Positions 1-8,952 of a stretch of 30,531 nt of DNA are shown here, in pieces. The position numbers and the translations under genes are program-made. Positions within the stretch are counted from its first letter, which is position 1. Each line of letters starts with the position of its first letter. Source of the stretch: Oscillospiraceae bacterium (lineage in GTDB: Bacteria > Bacillota > Clostridia > Oscillospirales > Oscillospiraceae); the NCBI GenBank assembly GCA_021205585.1, contig JAJPXI010000198.1, forward strand, positions 8,226-38,756, given 5' to 3'. The notes beneath the pieces were generated by a model. That model ran no database searches. It saw nothing but the letters and a program-made list of their open reading frames with translations, and had not been told where the DNA came from.

Positions 1-2441
1 ATGGTGCCGCTCGTGGCGGTAATCTCTCCGGCAATGGACGCGTTGCCGCTCGAATCCAAGGTAAAGTTGTCGCTGTCTACAAGCAGCGTATTGCTGGCAA
101 ACAGCACCGTCCCGGCGGAAATGGTGATGGCGCTGGTGTCGTTGGCGAACGCCTTCCGCGCCTGTGTGACCGCCGTAATCGTGTCGCCTGCATCCTCGTC
201 GCCCACCGACAGCTTGATGCTCGCCGTGCCGTCTGTGTTCCTGGTGACGGACAAGGATATGCTGTCGGCCAGCTGTGTGATTTCGGAGGAAACCGCCGTG
301 ATGTTGTCCCCCAGGCCGCCCATTGTAGTCTGTATCTCTCCGACCGTGGAGACGATCGAATCGACGTTCTGTGTGACGGAGCTGTATTGGTCATGGATGG
401 TGTCAATCTCCTCGCCCAGCGCGTTGACGGCCGTATCAATATCCGTCTGCCAGACCTTTGCTTCAATCTGGCCTTGGATAACGGTCAGGCTCGTCGTCAG
501 CGTGGAGGTCGTATCGCGCACATAGCCGTCGGTCAGACAGACCGGCTTCGTCCAGCTGATGTCACCGTCTGTAACCGTAAGCTTCTGGGCCATCCACAGG
601 TATTGGCCCTCATCCGCCGCCAACAGGGTCGTTGTCCAGCAGCTAGTCTCATCACAGACGGCCTCGTCGCAAACGGCCTCATCGCAAATCCCAACGGTGA
701 TCTCCTCTCCCGGATCGCAGGGCGGCTCCGTATCCGATTCGCCAAGCGCGTAATAATTCACAACATCCATGATGGCGTCGTCCAGCGTAGATATGACAGT
801 CGTGTAAGCAACGTCCAGTGTGGATTCGTTTATCACAACATTAGCGGCATTTACCGTCAGGGTGCCGTCTTCGCTCAGCTCAGATGCCACGCTCTGGATG
901 TCCAGCTTTGTGCCGGAAATGGCCGCGTCATCGGCCACGTTCAGGTCTTTGATGATGGCCCCGTTGCCGCCCAATCCTTCGGCGGTCAGGCCCTGGGCGT
1001 TCCAGATCAGGCTGCCGCTGGCGTTCCACAGATAGAGATTGTAGTCCCCGCTGGCGTCTTCGCCAATCTGCACCCGGACATACGTGCCGTCACTGATCTG
1101 GATGGTGCCGTCAGCAATCACCAGGCTCTTGTCGTCCTCCGCCGTCTGGATGGTCACCTGGCTTGTATAGATGGTGCCGGAGGTGATTTTGGAGGCCGTC
1201 AGGCTGACAATCATGGCGGAAGTAATCACTGCGTCGTCGATGACTACGTTGTCAGAGCTCAGATGGATGGCTTGCAGCGTGCCTGTACCGATACTGCCGG
1301 AGAGGAGGGTGGTAATATTGGCGACGTTGGCGTTTAAGGTCGAGATCTCCGCATATGTCGCCTTGAAGTTCTCAGCCTGCAACGTGGAGAACACGCCAAT
1401 GTCGGAAATCACTTTCTCGATAGATTTCGTAATCGGCCCCGTCACGCTGCCTGCGCTCTCTGTTTCGCTGTCTACATAGGCGGCAATCGTCGTCTTCAGT
1501 CCGCCGTCGTAGCTGTGGGTTATGTTCATAATCGGGAAGGCATAGCTGGCCCCAGATGCGTCCGTAATGGTCACAATGTCGTTCGGCTCCAGCCGCAAAT
1601 CGCCTATAAGCGATACTGTTCCGCCCCGGAACGTGAGCCCGCCGATCTCGTCAAAAATGGAGTCCAGGAGGGTCTGCGTCATCCATGGGTTTTCCAGCGC
1701 TATGCCCGTAGATCCGTCCCCGCTTGTGAGCGTTACGCTCTCGGATGTGGTCTCTCCGTCATCGTCTGTGGTGGATTCCGTGGCCGTGCAATTTATCACG
1801 CCCAGCGTCCAATCCTCCGTGTCGATGGATACCCCGCCGGAGTAGGTGGACGATGGGCCCAGCTCGACCTCGGAATCTGCAAACCAGCCGAGTTCCAGGG
1901 CTCCATCATCGTTTATCCGTGCGTTGCAGCCAAGCAGCGCCGCCATGTACCCGATTATTTCCCGGCAGGTGTACCCGTCGGCGGTCTCCACGCTTACGTC
2001 CGTCACGGTGGGAAGAACAAGGTCAAGACCGACCTGACTGCACACGTCTTCAAGCACTCCTGTTGCTGTGCTCACTCCATCGGTGGGCGTGTATTCCCAT
2101 TCAAGGGAAGCATACATGGCGTCATACCCGGTGATTTTCGTGAACTCGTCCCCGGCCTCGGATTCGACGATTGTGAACACTCCCAGCGATATTTCGTCAG
2201 AATCCCCGCGGCTGATATAGACCTGGACCGTCTGATTTTTCAGGCTCACGCCATTCACGATGGTCGCCGTCAGCGTGGCCGCCGGTGTTCCTCCAAGCGT
2301 GATCGCGCTGGTAGAGCCGACAGCAAGCTGGTTAATCTCCAACGATTGAATGTCGCCGGAATCTAACTCGCCGTTAAAATAAACAATCCTGGCGTAATAG
2401 CGCAGGTCGCTGTCGGTAAAATCCGTTCCCAAGCTTCTCAT
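1..2441 (-). CDS. Large tail-tip / tail-fibre protein, C-terminus off the left edge
   Basis: An open frame of 813 codons begins at ATG 2441 and reaches the window edge without a stop. The start overlaps the upstream stop as ATGA, typical of coupled tail genes. The first ~330 residues look like a tail-hub or endopeptidase-like region. The rest is rich in Thr/Ser/Asp/Ile with long beta or fibre-like stretches (repeated 'ITSGTI', 'VTIQTAEDD' type segments), as in siphovirus tail-tip proteins encoded after the tape measure. A cysteine repeat with Cys at 575, 586, 591, 596 and 601 is unusual. By position and composition it should contact the host surface; no enzymatic domain is certain. It lacks the C-terminal end, which usually carries the receptor-binding part. 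Confidence 0.85.
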   Translation of the reverse strand, partial: MRSLGTDFTDSDLRYYARIVYFNGELDSGDIQSLEINQLAVGSTSAITLGGTPAATLTATIVNGVSLKNQTVQVYISRGDSDEISLGVFTIVESEAGDEFTKITGYDAMYASLEWEYTPTDGVSTATGVLEDVCSQVGLDLVLPTVTDVSVETADGYTCREIIGYMAALLGCNARINDDGALELGWFADSEVELGPSSTYSGGVSIDTEDWTLGVINCTATESTTDDDGETTSESVTLTSGDGSTGIALENPWMTQTLLDSIFDEIGGLTFRGGTVSLIGDLRLEPNDIVTITDASGASYAFPIMNITHSYDGGLKTTIAAYVDSETESAGSVTGPITKSIEKVISDIGVFSTLQAENFKATYAEISTLNANVANITTLLSGSIGTGTLQAIHLSSDNVVIDDAVITSAMIVSLTASKITSGTIYTSQVTIQTAEDDKSLVIADGTIQISDGTYVRVQIGEDASGDYNLYLWNASGSLIWNAQGLTAEGLGGNGAIIKDLNVADDAAISGTKLDIQSVASELSEDGTLTVNAANVVINESTLDVAYTTVISTLDDAIMDVVNYYALGESDTEPPCDPGEEITVGICDEAVCDEAVCDETSCWTTTLLAADEGQYLWMAQKLTVTDGDISWTKPVCLTDGYVRDTTSTLTTSLTVIQGQIEAKVWQTDIDTAVNALGEEIDTIHDQYSSVTQNVDSIVSTVGEIQTTMGGLGDNITAVSSEITQLADSISLSVTRNTDGTASIKLSVGDEDAGDTITAVTQARKAFANDTSAITISAGTVLFASNTLLVDSDNFTLDSSGNASIAGEITATSGT

Positions 2442-2803
2442 TTTTCAATCCCATCCACAGAACAGTCGGTAACATACTGAATCCCATCGGCCCAGGAATA
2501 TGAGGTGTATGTCGGGGTTCCAAAATAGACGGTCAGCGTCTTCTCCTCGCCGGTCATATCCGTGTAAGTCATGGTGCTCCATGGCGTGTCAATGTCGCTG
2601 ACCGCGGCCTCGATGAGTTTCACCTGCGCCCAGGTCAGCGGCGGCCAGGAGATAGCCACTTTTGTTTTAATCGCTACCAGGGTGCCGTACATATCTCCGT
2701 CAGTCAGACGGCCTGTGTCGGCGGACCAGACCTTTTCCCGCGTGGTTACCACGCCGCCCTGCTTGGGCTCCGGCATGGCGACTGAATTGATGGTCAACGA
2801 CAT
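2438..2803 (-). CDS. Small tail protein following the tape measure (DUF6711-like)
   Basis: This 121-residue protein starts SLTINSVAMPEP and is predicted to be all-beta. It sits between the tape measure gene and the tail-tip gene, where siphoviruses carry the distal tail protein, but it is shorter than ordinary Dit proteins (about 200-300 residues). The N-terminus resembles small Firmicute phage proteins grouped as DUF6711; that assignment is from memory of the family. GAGGTG precedes the ATG at 2803 at good spacing, and the stop overlaps the next start by 4 nt. The likely role is a tail-tip or baseplate component, by position only. Confidence 0.7.
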   Translation of the reverse strand: MSLTINSVAMPEPKQGGVVTTREKVWSADTGRLTDGDMYGTLVAIKTKVAISWPPLTWAQVKLIEAAVSDIDTPWSTMTYTDMTGEEKTLTVYFGTPTYTSYSWADGIQYVTDCSVDGIEK

Positions 2804-2814
2804 TTTATCACCTC

Positions 2815-5800
2815 TCAGATGTTCAGCGGGTTCAGCCCCTGGCTGTACTGCCCGTTGATATAGTCCACAGATGTCTTCCCAATGATTTTCCCGTCCAGCA
2901 AAAGCTGGACGATAATGGTTCGCGGTTTATCATTGCCGGATTCCTCCCGAACCACCTGGCGCAGCAGGGATTCCGGCAGCTCCAGGTTTCGCCCATTGGC
3001 CTGGTCGCCCAAAATCGCAGCGAATGGTGCGTCCGCCGGGATGACTGCACCGCTGGCAAGCTTCGGCAGGTCCAATTCTGGAATTTGGGGAACGGAGATG
3101 GTTGAAATCCAAGAAAACGGGGATATTCCCAAGATGGAAATATCTCTAATCTTGGTCAGTGCTGTGTTAATCCCATTAAACGGCACCGCTATCACCTTGT
3201 TAATGCCCTGAATCAGTTTGTTGACCACGGTTCCGAGCCCAGACAAAATTCCGTCCTTGATGCCGGAAAACACCTCGCCGCCGCTGGAAAACACCTCCTT
3301 GACGGTTTCCCATGCGTCCGCAAAGGTATCCCCAAGCCAGTCCGCCACAGAGGAAAAAGCACCCTTGATATTTTCCCATGCGTCGGAAAAGAAACTGGCG
3401 GTCCCGCTCCATGCGTCCTGCGCGTTGTCTTTGGCTTCGGTGAATTTCTCGCTAAACCACGATCCCGCACTGGAAAAGGCTCCGCTGATACCGTCCCACA
3501 CGCCGGAAAAGAAGCCCGTTGTGTTCTCCCAGGCCGTATGAGCGTTGTCCTTGGCCTCAGTGAACTTCTCCCCGAACCAGGAGCCTACGTCAGAAAAGAC
3601 GCCGCTGATGCCGTCCCAAATGTCGGAGAAGAAGCTCGTTGTGTTCTCCCAGGCCGTCTGAGCGTTGTCCTTGGCCTCGGTGAACTTCTCCCCGAACCAG
3701 GTGCCCACGTCGGAAAAGAAGCCTGTGATTCCATCCCAGACGTCGGAGAAGAAGCCTGTAACCGTGTCCCATGCGCCCAGAATGGCGTCCTTGGCCTCGG
3801 TAAACTTCTCTCCGAACCACTCTCCAATACCGGAGAAGAAGCCAACGATGGCCTCCCACACGCCGGAGAAAAAGCCCACAATTTCATCCCAGTATGTAAC
3901 CAGCAGCACAATGGCCGCGATGACGGCCAAAATGACAACCGTGATAATGGCTGTTGTGCTGTTGAATACAAGCATCAGCGCATTCAGAATCGCTTGCACA
4001 ACGTTCCAGGCCGTCACGGCAGCCACGATTGCCAGAATGGCCGTCGCAACCGCCGAAAGAATGGTAACAGCGGTTTCGTTGCTTGCAATGTCGCTCAGGA
4101 CGTTGCCCAGTGTTGTCAGCAGCCCGCTCACTGCGTCACCGACAAAACCCGCCACAGGCGCCAGGAAGTTGTCCCAGATGTACCCCAGGTACTCCCCCGC
4201 CTTTGCGCCCACGGCCGAGATCAGATCCAGCGCCCCACCAATGGCGTCCAGCGCGGCGGGCACGCCGGCCTCAATCGTCCAGCTGGCCAGGGGCAGCAGC
4301 ACATTGTCATAGACCCAGCTCAGGGCGTCTTTGACCAGATTTGCAAAGGTGTTGATGGACTCCAGCGCCCCGCTGATGGCCTGCAGCGCGGGGGCAAAAT
4401 TCACATTGGCTGCCCACTGGGCGGTGGCGGTGACAATCTCATCATAGAATCCGGCGATTGTATCCACAATGGAGAGAATCCCGCTCCAGACCGATTCCCC
4501 AATTCCCGCCGTATCCCATGCCTTTTGGATGCTCCCGGCCAGGTTGTCGACCACATTGTTGATGCCGGTGATGATGTCCAGAAGATGCTCGCAGATGCTG
4601 ACGCCGGTTCCGCTGCTCCAGGCCGCGCTGAAGGATTCGCCGATGGAGGCAAGCAGATTGTTGATGTTCGTCAGGCTTGTGAAGATGGCGGACACCACCT
4701 GGGTTCCGCGTCCGCTGGTCCAGGCCGCGTCAAACGCCTCGGCTATGGATTCCACCACCCCCAGCATGGATTGCAGCAGGGCGAGACCGCTGGTGGCCCA
4801 ATCGAAGCCGTAGCCGGTGGTGAATACATTGTAGAACGTGGTTCCGATGTCCAAAGCCAGTGTTTTCAGCGCGTTGAACGCCGCTGTGGCCGCAGAAATA
4901 ACCCCTTCGCCGCTCTGGGCCCATGCGTCCTGAAGCACATCGAACATTCCGGACAGGGCGGATTGAAGCCCCGTCAGCCAGCCCGGCAGGGCCAGATCCG
5001 ATGTGGAGGCGCCGGAGGACCCGCTACCTGAATCGCTGCTGGAGCTGTCGTCCGAGAGCTTATTGATCTCGTCAAAGCCCTCCAGATCCCCCTGGGCGTC
5101 GGCCAGGTCGGACACGGCCTCCGCCGCCGAGGACGCCCCCGATGCCAAGGTGATCCACCCGCTGCCGAACAGGTTGGTCACCAGCTGCGCAAAGGCGTCG
5201 GAGATCCTCTGGATATAGGGCAAAAGCGTCTGCAAAAGGTTGATGACCACATTGATCGCTGGGGCCAGCGCATTTGCAAAGGCGCTGCGCAGACTGCTCA
5301 CGGCCTCCGCCGCTGCCTCATTTTCAGATGTGTAAGTGCTTATAACAGTGCGAAGTTGCCCGAATAAACCCTTGACGATGTTTAGGCCGAGGGAAACAAC
5401 CTGGATATTGCGGATCTGTTTCACTATGGAACTCAGCCCGCTTGCCGTCGATGCTGATTCTTTGCGAACTCCGGTCAGTCGGCTTGCGACGCCTTTCAAA
5501 ATTGCGATTCCTGGGGACAGGGACATCAATTTCCCGGCCATTGTGCCGAACCCGGACGAAACCTTGGCCGCAACCGATTTCAGACCGTTCATCGCCGTTG
5601 AGATAGCTGTTGACATCGTTCTGAACGCCTGAGCCACGCGGCTGGCCCCGTTCGTCCCGGCTTTCCGAATATTGTCTAAACTTTGTGACACTCGCGCCGT
5701 CTTCTCCCGGAGCTCCTTCATTTCAGCATTTACGCCTTGGAGCCGTTCCCCGTCTGTCACCAGTTTGTTTGCCGTCGTTGCAGATTGCGCCCCAAGAGCA

Positions 5801-6519
5801 GCCAACTCGGCCTGGAGCCGTTCGATTTCAGTCTGGAGCCCCTTTAACCCTGCTTCGGATGCGCTGCCCAGGTTGTCCGTCCCGATCTGTTTCATCGCGT
5901 CCCGAAGCCTCCGGGCTTTGACATCGGCCTCATTCGCCACAAATGTAAGCTGCCGCAGCCGTTCCTTGGCTTCGTCCAGTGTGTAAATCGTCCCGTCCTC
6001 CATGTTTATAGAGAGGCGTTTGCCCTGGGCTGCGGTTATTCGTTTTTCTAACTGGCTGATTTCATCGGTGTATTTGTCCAGCGTCTCCATCACGCTGTTA
6101 TATTGTTCTTCAAGGGGAGTAGATAAATCTATTCCCGCGGTTGCTTCCTTGATTTGTGCATATACCTGAGTCGTTTGGTTAATCTGCTGCTGTAACTGCT
6201 TGTAAGCGTCGCGGGATCGGGCCAGGCTCTGGGTCTCGGTTTCTATGGACCGCTCCAGCTGCCGCTGAGAGGCGATCAGCGTCCTCATGCGCCGGTCAAC
6301 AGAATCCATTGCTGTACCTGCGCTTTTCAGTTCCCGCTGCAGCTTGGCCATCTGCTTCGCAGGGACTCTTGTGGATTTCTCCAGGGAACTGCTAATTTCT
6401 TCTATCTTTTTGCGGACTTGGTCCGTGGCGCTTTGCGCCTCTTTTATGGCTTTGTTATACTCCGCCATGCTGGCCGTGAATTTTACCCTGACTTCCTTCA
6501 CGGATGCACTGTCGCTCAT
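2815..6519 (-). CDS. Phage tail tape measure protein
   Basis: At 1234 residues this is the longest gene of the element and lies directly after the tail assembly chaperones, as tape measures do. Residues 1 to about 290 are charged and heptad-like coiled coil (many Glu/Lys/Gln/Arg). A strongly hydrophobic stretch at about 815-875 includes likely membrane-inserting segments. Four near-identical 40-residue repeats beginning WFGEKFTEAK fill about 900-1060, followed by a degenerate fifth. It sets tail length and is probably ejected during DNA entry. An ideal AGGAGGTGA site precedes ATG 6519, which overlaps the stop of the chaperone extension. No peptidase or lytic domain was recognised. Confidence 0.93.
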   Translation of the reverse strand: MSDSASVKEVRVKFTASMAEYNKAIKEAQSATDQVRKKIEEISSSLEKSTRVPAKQMAKLQRELKSAGTAMDSVDRRMRTLIASQRQLERSIETETQSLARSRDAYKQLQQQINQTTQVYAQIKEATAGIDLSTPLEEQYNSVMETLDKYTDEISQLEKRITAAQGKRLSINMEDGTIYTLDEAKERLRQLTFVANEADVKARRLRDAMKQIGTDNLGSASEAGLKGLQTEIERLQAELAALGAQSATTANKLVTDGERLQGVNAEMKELREKTARVSQSLDNIRKAGTNGASRVAQAFRTMSTAISTAMNGLKSVAAKVSSGFGTMAGKLMSLSPGIAILKGVASRLTGVRKESASTASGLSSIVKQIRNIQVVSLGLNIVKGLFGQLRTVISTYTSENEAAAEAVSSLRSAFANALAPAINVVINLLQTLLPYIQRISDAFAQLVTNLFGSGWITLASGASSAAEAVSDLADAQGDLEGFDEINKLSDDSSSSDSGSGSSGASTSDLALPGWLTGLQSALSGMFDVLQDAWAQSGEGVISAATAAFNALKTLALDIGTTFYNVFTTGYGFDWATSGLALLQSMLGVVESIAEAFDAAWTSGRGTQVVSAIFTSLTNINNLLASIGESFSAAWSSGTGVSICEHLLDIITGINNVVDNLAGSIQKAWDTAGIGESVWSGILSIVDTIAGFYDEIVTATAQWAANVNFAPALQAISGALESINTFANLVKDALSWVYDNVLLPLASWTIEAGVPAALDAIGGALDLISAVGAKAGEYLGYIWDNFLAPVAGFVGDAVSGLLTTLGNVLSDIASNETAVTILSAVATAILAIVAAVTAWNVVQAILNALMLVFNSTTAIITVVILAVIAAIVLLVTYWDEIVGFFSGVWEAIVGFFSGIGEWFGEKFTEAKDAILGAWDTVTGFFSDVWDGITGFFSDVGTWFGEKFTEAKDNAQTAWENTTSFFSDIWDGISGVFSDVGSWFGEKFTEAKDNAHTAWENTTGFFSGVWDGISGAFSSAGSWFSEKFTEAKDNAQDAWSGTASFFSDAWENIKGAFSSVADWLGDTFADAWETVKEVFSSGGEVFSGIKDGILSGLGTVVNKLIQGINKVIAVPFNGINTALTKIRDISILGISPFSWISTISVPQIPELDLPKLASGAVIPADAPFAAILGDQANGRNLELPESLLRQVVREESGNDKPRTIIVQLLLDGKIIGKTSVDYINGQYSQGLNPLNI
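3340..3819 (-). repeat. Four 120-bp in-frame repeats in the tape measure gene
   Basis: The unit encodes 40 residues starting WF(G/S)EKFTEAKD and ending in a pattern like FFSDVWDGIxGxFSDVG. It recurs with an exact 120-bp period at about 3819, 3699, 3579 and 3459. Identity is highest between the two middle units, which suggests recent duplication. A degenerate unit follows towards 3300. Confidence 0.85.
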
Positions 6520-6859
6520 TTCTTCTCACCTCCTGCGTGACGCTGCATGATAAGTTTGTAGCGCGCGAGCCGCATTTCCTTCACCTCATCATCCGTCCAG
6601 ACGCCGGGGAAAGCCTCCCACAGCTCTGCCTTCTTCCCGTCGAGGATTTGGCCTGTTAAAAACGCCTGATTATAAGCCGTGCGGGCCAGGTCTTGCAGCG
6701 TTTGCCGCCGCCGTTCCTGGCCCGCCGATGCCATGTCAAGAAGCTCTCCCCAGGTCCAGTCCTCCGCCTCCAGGGGGGAGACCCCTGCAATGTACGCTAA
6801 TTGCAGGAGCCTGGGCGCTTCCCTGTCCCAAATACTCAGGCGCTCTGTGTAGGGTTTTC
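6516..6859 (-). CDS. Tail assembly chaperone C-terminal extension (gpT-like), read by -1 frameshift
   Basis: This frame is open from just after a TGA at 6870-6872 to the TGA at 6516-6518, and encodes a continuous sequence (LSIWDREAPRLLQLAYIAG...) with no start codon of its own before an internal ATG at 6734. It lies -1 relative to the preceding chaperone gene and overlaps its end. By analogy with lambda G/GT it is expressed as a fusion of about 249 residues if ribosomes slip near GAA AAC (6854-6859). The ATG at 6734 would give only 72 residues and lacks a good ribosome site. Its end couples by ATGA to the tape measure gene, the partner it would chaperone. Confidence 0.75.
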
Positions 6860-7264
6860 TCCACCGCCTTCAGCGGCGGCCATGTTCTCGTCCAGCCGGT
6901 CATACGCCTTGTCGATTTCACGCTTGATCTGCGCCTTGACCTTCGGGGCCTGGTCTGTGTCCAGCAGCCCGGCGTAAACCGCCAGATCCAGCATCAGCTC
7001 CGTCTGCTTTGTTTGCCCGCCGTAGCCCCCGTCTACAAGAATATCGTAGAAGGTTTCCCCGTCGGTTACATCGTTGCCGCTGCCTTCCCAGTCAAGCGCC
7101 TGGGAGAGGACTGCGCACAGCCGGTCCACATCAGATACGGCGGACATGACTACGGACATGGGCTCCTCGTTAAACTGCTCCCGGAGGGCGCGCATAGCGC
7201 GCATCGTCAGCCGCAGCTTGTACGGCTTGCCGTCTAAGGTCAGTTGAATGGACTTTTTAGCCAT
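6836..7264 (-). CDS. Tail assembly chaperone (gpG-like)
   Basis: A 142-residue, mostly helical acidic protein between tail tube and tape measure. Position, size and the overlapping -1 frame identify it as the short form of the tail assembly chaperone. It starts MAKKSIQLTLDGKPYKLRLT, and GGAGGTGAATT precedes the ATG. The end is Gly/Glu-rich (EGGGENPTQSA), and the overlap usable for frameshifting is limited to about ten codons between the -1 frame TGA at 6870-6872 and its own TGA at 6836-6838. It should coat the tape measure protein during tail assembly in the cytoplasm. Confidence 0.82.
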   Translation of the reverse strand: MAKKSIQLTLDGKPYKLRLTMRAMRALREQFNEEPMSVVMSAVSDVDRLCAVLSQALDWEGSGNDVTDGETFYDILVDGGYGGQTKQTELMLDLAVYAGLLDTDQAPKVKAQIKREIDKAYDRLDENMAAAEGGGENPTQSA

Positions 7265-7279
7265 AATTCACCTCCGGGG

Positions 7280-7693
7280 TTAAGTCGTCGCCGGATTCGT
7301 CACGACCCACTCGGACTGAAGGTTAATGGTCAGTTTCGCGGAAATCAGCTCATCAACCTTTGCGCCGTTGATCATGACGGACACATAGCCGGTGGACGCA
7401 AACACAGCGCCGTCGGGGAAAGTGACGGCGATGGGGACAATCGAACCCGCCTCCTGCAGCGCCTTCAGCACGCGGTAATCGCTGGCGGTGTCGGAATCGT
7501 CATACAGGAAGGAGACCTCAAATGCCTTGGTATCCTGCACGCCGGGAACGGACTTCTTCATCGTGTCCTTCATGCAGGTGGCGTCCAGCTCAGAGGGGGT
7601 GCCTCCGATGTCGCCAATGTCGGTTACATAATTCATGGACACGCTGTTCACAGCCACGTCCAGACCGATAGTAGCAAGGCCCTGTTGTGCCAT
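7280..7693 (-). CDS. Major tail (tube) protein
   Basis: A 137-residue beta-rich protein with the pattern GLDVAVNSVSMNYVTDIGDIGG at the N-terminus and a central DTKAFEVSFLYDD segment, as in short siphovirus tail tube proteins. It sits directly upstream of the tail assembly chaperone and downstream of the tail terminator candidate, the normal place for the tube subunit. AAAGGATGAT precedes the ATG. Present in many copies, it would form the hexameric rings of the tail tube. No Ig-like C-terminal extension is present. Confidence 0.85.
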   Translation of the reverse strand: MAQQGLATIGLDVAVNSVSMNYVTDIGDIGGTPSELDATCMKDTMKKSVPGVQDTKAFEVSFLYDDSDTASDYRVLKALQEAGSIVPIAVTFPDGAVFASTGYVSVMINGAKVDELISAKLTINLQSEWVVTNPATT

Positions 7694-7712
7694 TTTATAT
7701 CATCCTTTCGTG

Positions 7713-8102
7713 TTAATCTATTAAGCGCATCGTGCGCTTGTCTACCTTTCGCCCAAAGCGGAAGGTCTTTCGGTAGTATCCGTACGGGCCGGATACATAC
7801 TCTTCTGGCCCGGAATAATCCCGCCGCAGGCCCAGCCCGCACAGCGCGGCGTTGACCAGGGGCGCAAGCTCCCGGATTACATCCGGCTCCCCGCTCCAAA
7901 GGTCAATCTGCCAGGCCAGGGAATCCACAACGGAAACGGCGGTCTGCATATTAGTGATTTCTGTCACTGTGATCAGGTTTTCCGTCACCCGCTCCCTGGG
8001 CCATTTTGCTGTGACGCGGTATTCTGCGTCGGTTTCCAGGCCCTCCAGCAGCGCCCGGATTTCCGGCGTCGCCTGCATCATTTCTGTCCACTCCGCGGTC
8101 AT
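7713..8102 (-). CDS. Tail terminator / tail completion protein
   Basis: A 129-residue protein encoded between the HK97-gp10-like gene and the tail tube gene, the usual slot for the tail terminator that caps the tube and joins it to the head. Sequence features are an N-terminal helix, a central VTEITNMQTAVSVVDSLAWQ segment and a basic C-terminus (FRFGRKVDKRTMRLID). The ATG overlaps the upstream stop as ATGA, so translation is coupled. Assignment rests on gene order and size rather than on a motif. Confidence 0.7.
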   Translation of the reverse strand: MTAEWTEMMQATPEIRALLEGLETDAEYRVTAKWPRERVTENLITVTEITNMQTAVSVVDSLAWQIDLWSGEPDVIRELAPLVNAALCGLGLRRDYSGPEEYVSGPYGYYRKTFRFGRKVDKRTMRLID

Positions 8103-8605
8103 TGCAGCGCCTCCTCTGCGGCAGCTCCGAAGGCGGCGGTCAGTTCATCCTCCATGGCAACCATAGCGTTGTACAGAAACGCCTTGGCGCTCTGGCCCTC
8201 GGTGTACACCCAGCCCCCCGTCTCGCCGGGGATATACTCCTCCCCGCGCATGGCGGCCACCTTTTCGCTCTGGTAGCGCCAGCCGTCGGGGCTGTAGGTC
8301 ACGCCCAGCTCTCCGGCCATGGGGTGTTCGCTGGCCTGCCCTTTCGGCCCTGTGCCCATCTCCAGATACACGGCCACAGGGTCGCTGGAGCGTGCTCCGC
8401 CCTCAATCTCCTCCCCGTGGACCTCCACATAGGCCTGAATGGAGTTGCGGGTCTGGCCGGTGTCCACCGGGCAGCCCGCCCGGGCCAGGCCCGCCAGCTT
8501 TTCCGCCTCTTTTTGTACGGTCAGGACCACCTGGCGGTGGAGGGCGCTGGGGGACTCCTGGAGGGTTTTCAGCAGATCGTCAAACCCCTTCATCTCTACG
8601 GCCAT
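8099..8605 (-). CDS. HK97 gp10-like head-tail protein
   Basis: The 168-residue product starting MAVEMKGFDDLLKTLQ contains the hallmark CPVDTGQTRNSI motif of the HK97 gp10 / minor tail family, followed by VYLEMGTGP. The family acts at the head-tail junction during tail joining. The frame extends upstream to 8668, but ATG 8605 has TGAGGA at correct spacing and fits the family N-terminus, so I take it as the start. It overlaps the head closure gene by 10 nt, and its stop overlaps the next start. Confidence 0.85.
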   Translation of the reverse strand: MAVEMKGFDDLLKTLQESPSALHRQVVLTVQKEAEKLAGLARAGCPVDTGQTRNSIQAYVEVHGEEIEGGARSSDPVAVYLEMGTGPKGQASEHPMAGELGVTYSPDGWRYQSEKVAAMRGEEYIPGETGGWVYTEGQSAKAFLYNAMVAMEDELTAAFGAAAEEALQ

Positions 8606-8952
8606 GCGATTTTCCTCACATTCAGTGTCCGGAAGGACGGCCATATCTCTACGGACTGGACCTCCCACACCGCTCCGTCAAAGACGACCCGGTCAAACGC
8701 ATCCACCTCAACGCTGGAATCGAACAGGCGTCCAGTGGCCGACCCAAGGGCATTTTCCCCCGGCTCAGACAGCTGCGCGCCGTCGTCCGCCGTCTGCCAG
8801 GCCACAGCGCCGGACTCCCCCGCCTGGGCGGAGTAATCCGGCGTGTCCATATCGTAGATGGCCGTTGGGTCCCCATAGCTGTCTGTGCCGGCCTGGCGGC
8901 GGTGCAGGCTCCACGCCTTTCCCCAGCTCTCAGGTCTCGGATACTGCAGCAT
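8596..8952 (-). CDS. Head-tail closure / stopper protein
   Basis: This protein of about 118 residues starts MLQYPRPESWGKAWSLHRR and ends in a small beta domain (FDRVVFDGAVWEVQSVEIWP...RTLNVRKI), the pattern of phage head closure proteins of the SPP1 gp16 / HK97 type that plug the connector. It lies between the connector and gp10-like genes. Start choice is uncertain: TTG 8964 and GTG 8961 are also in frame, with AGGAGGG just upstream; ATG 8952 is used here although its spacing of about 13 nt is long. Confidence 0.75.
   Translation of the reverse strand: MLQYPRPESWGKAWSLHRRQAGTDSYGDPTAIYDMDTPDYSAQAGESGAVAWQTADDGAQLSEPGENALGSATGRLFDSSVEVDAFDRVVFDGAVWEVQSVEIWPSFRTLNVRKIAWP

Noticed and set aside
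3538..5031. Long plus-strand open frame opposite the tape measure gene
   Set aside because: Antisense shadow: the minus-strand frame has domain structure, ribosome site and operon context; the plus frame has none and is rich in Gly/Gln/Arg/His as expected from complementing Ala/Ser/Thr-rich codons.
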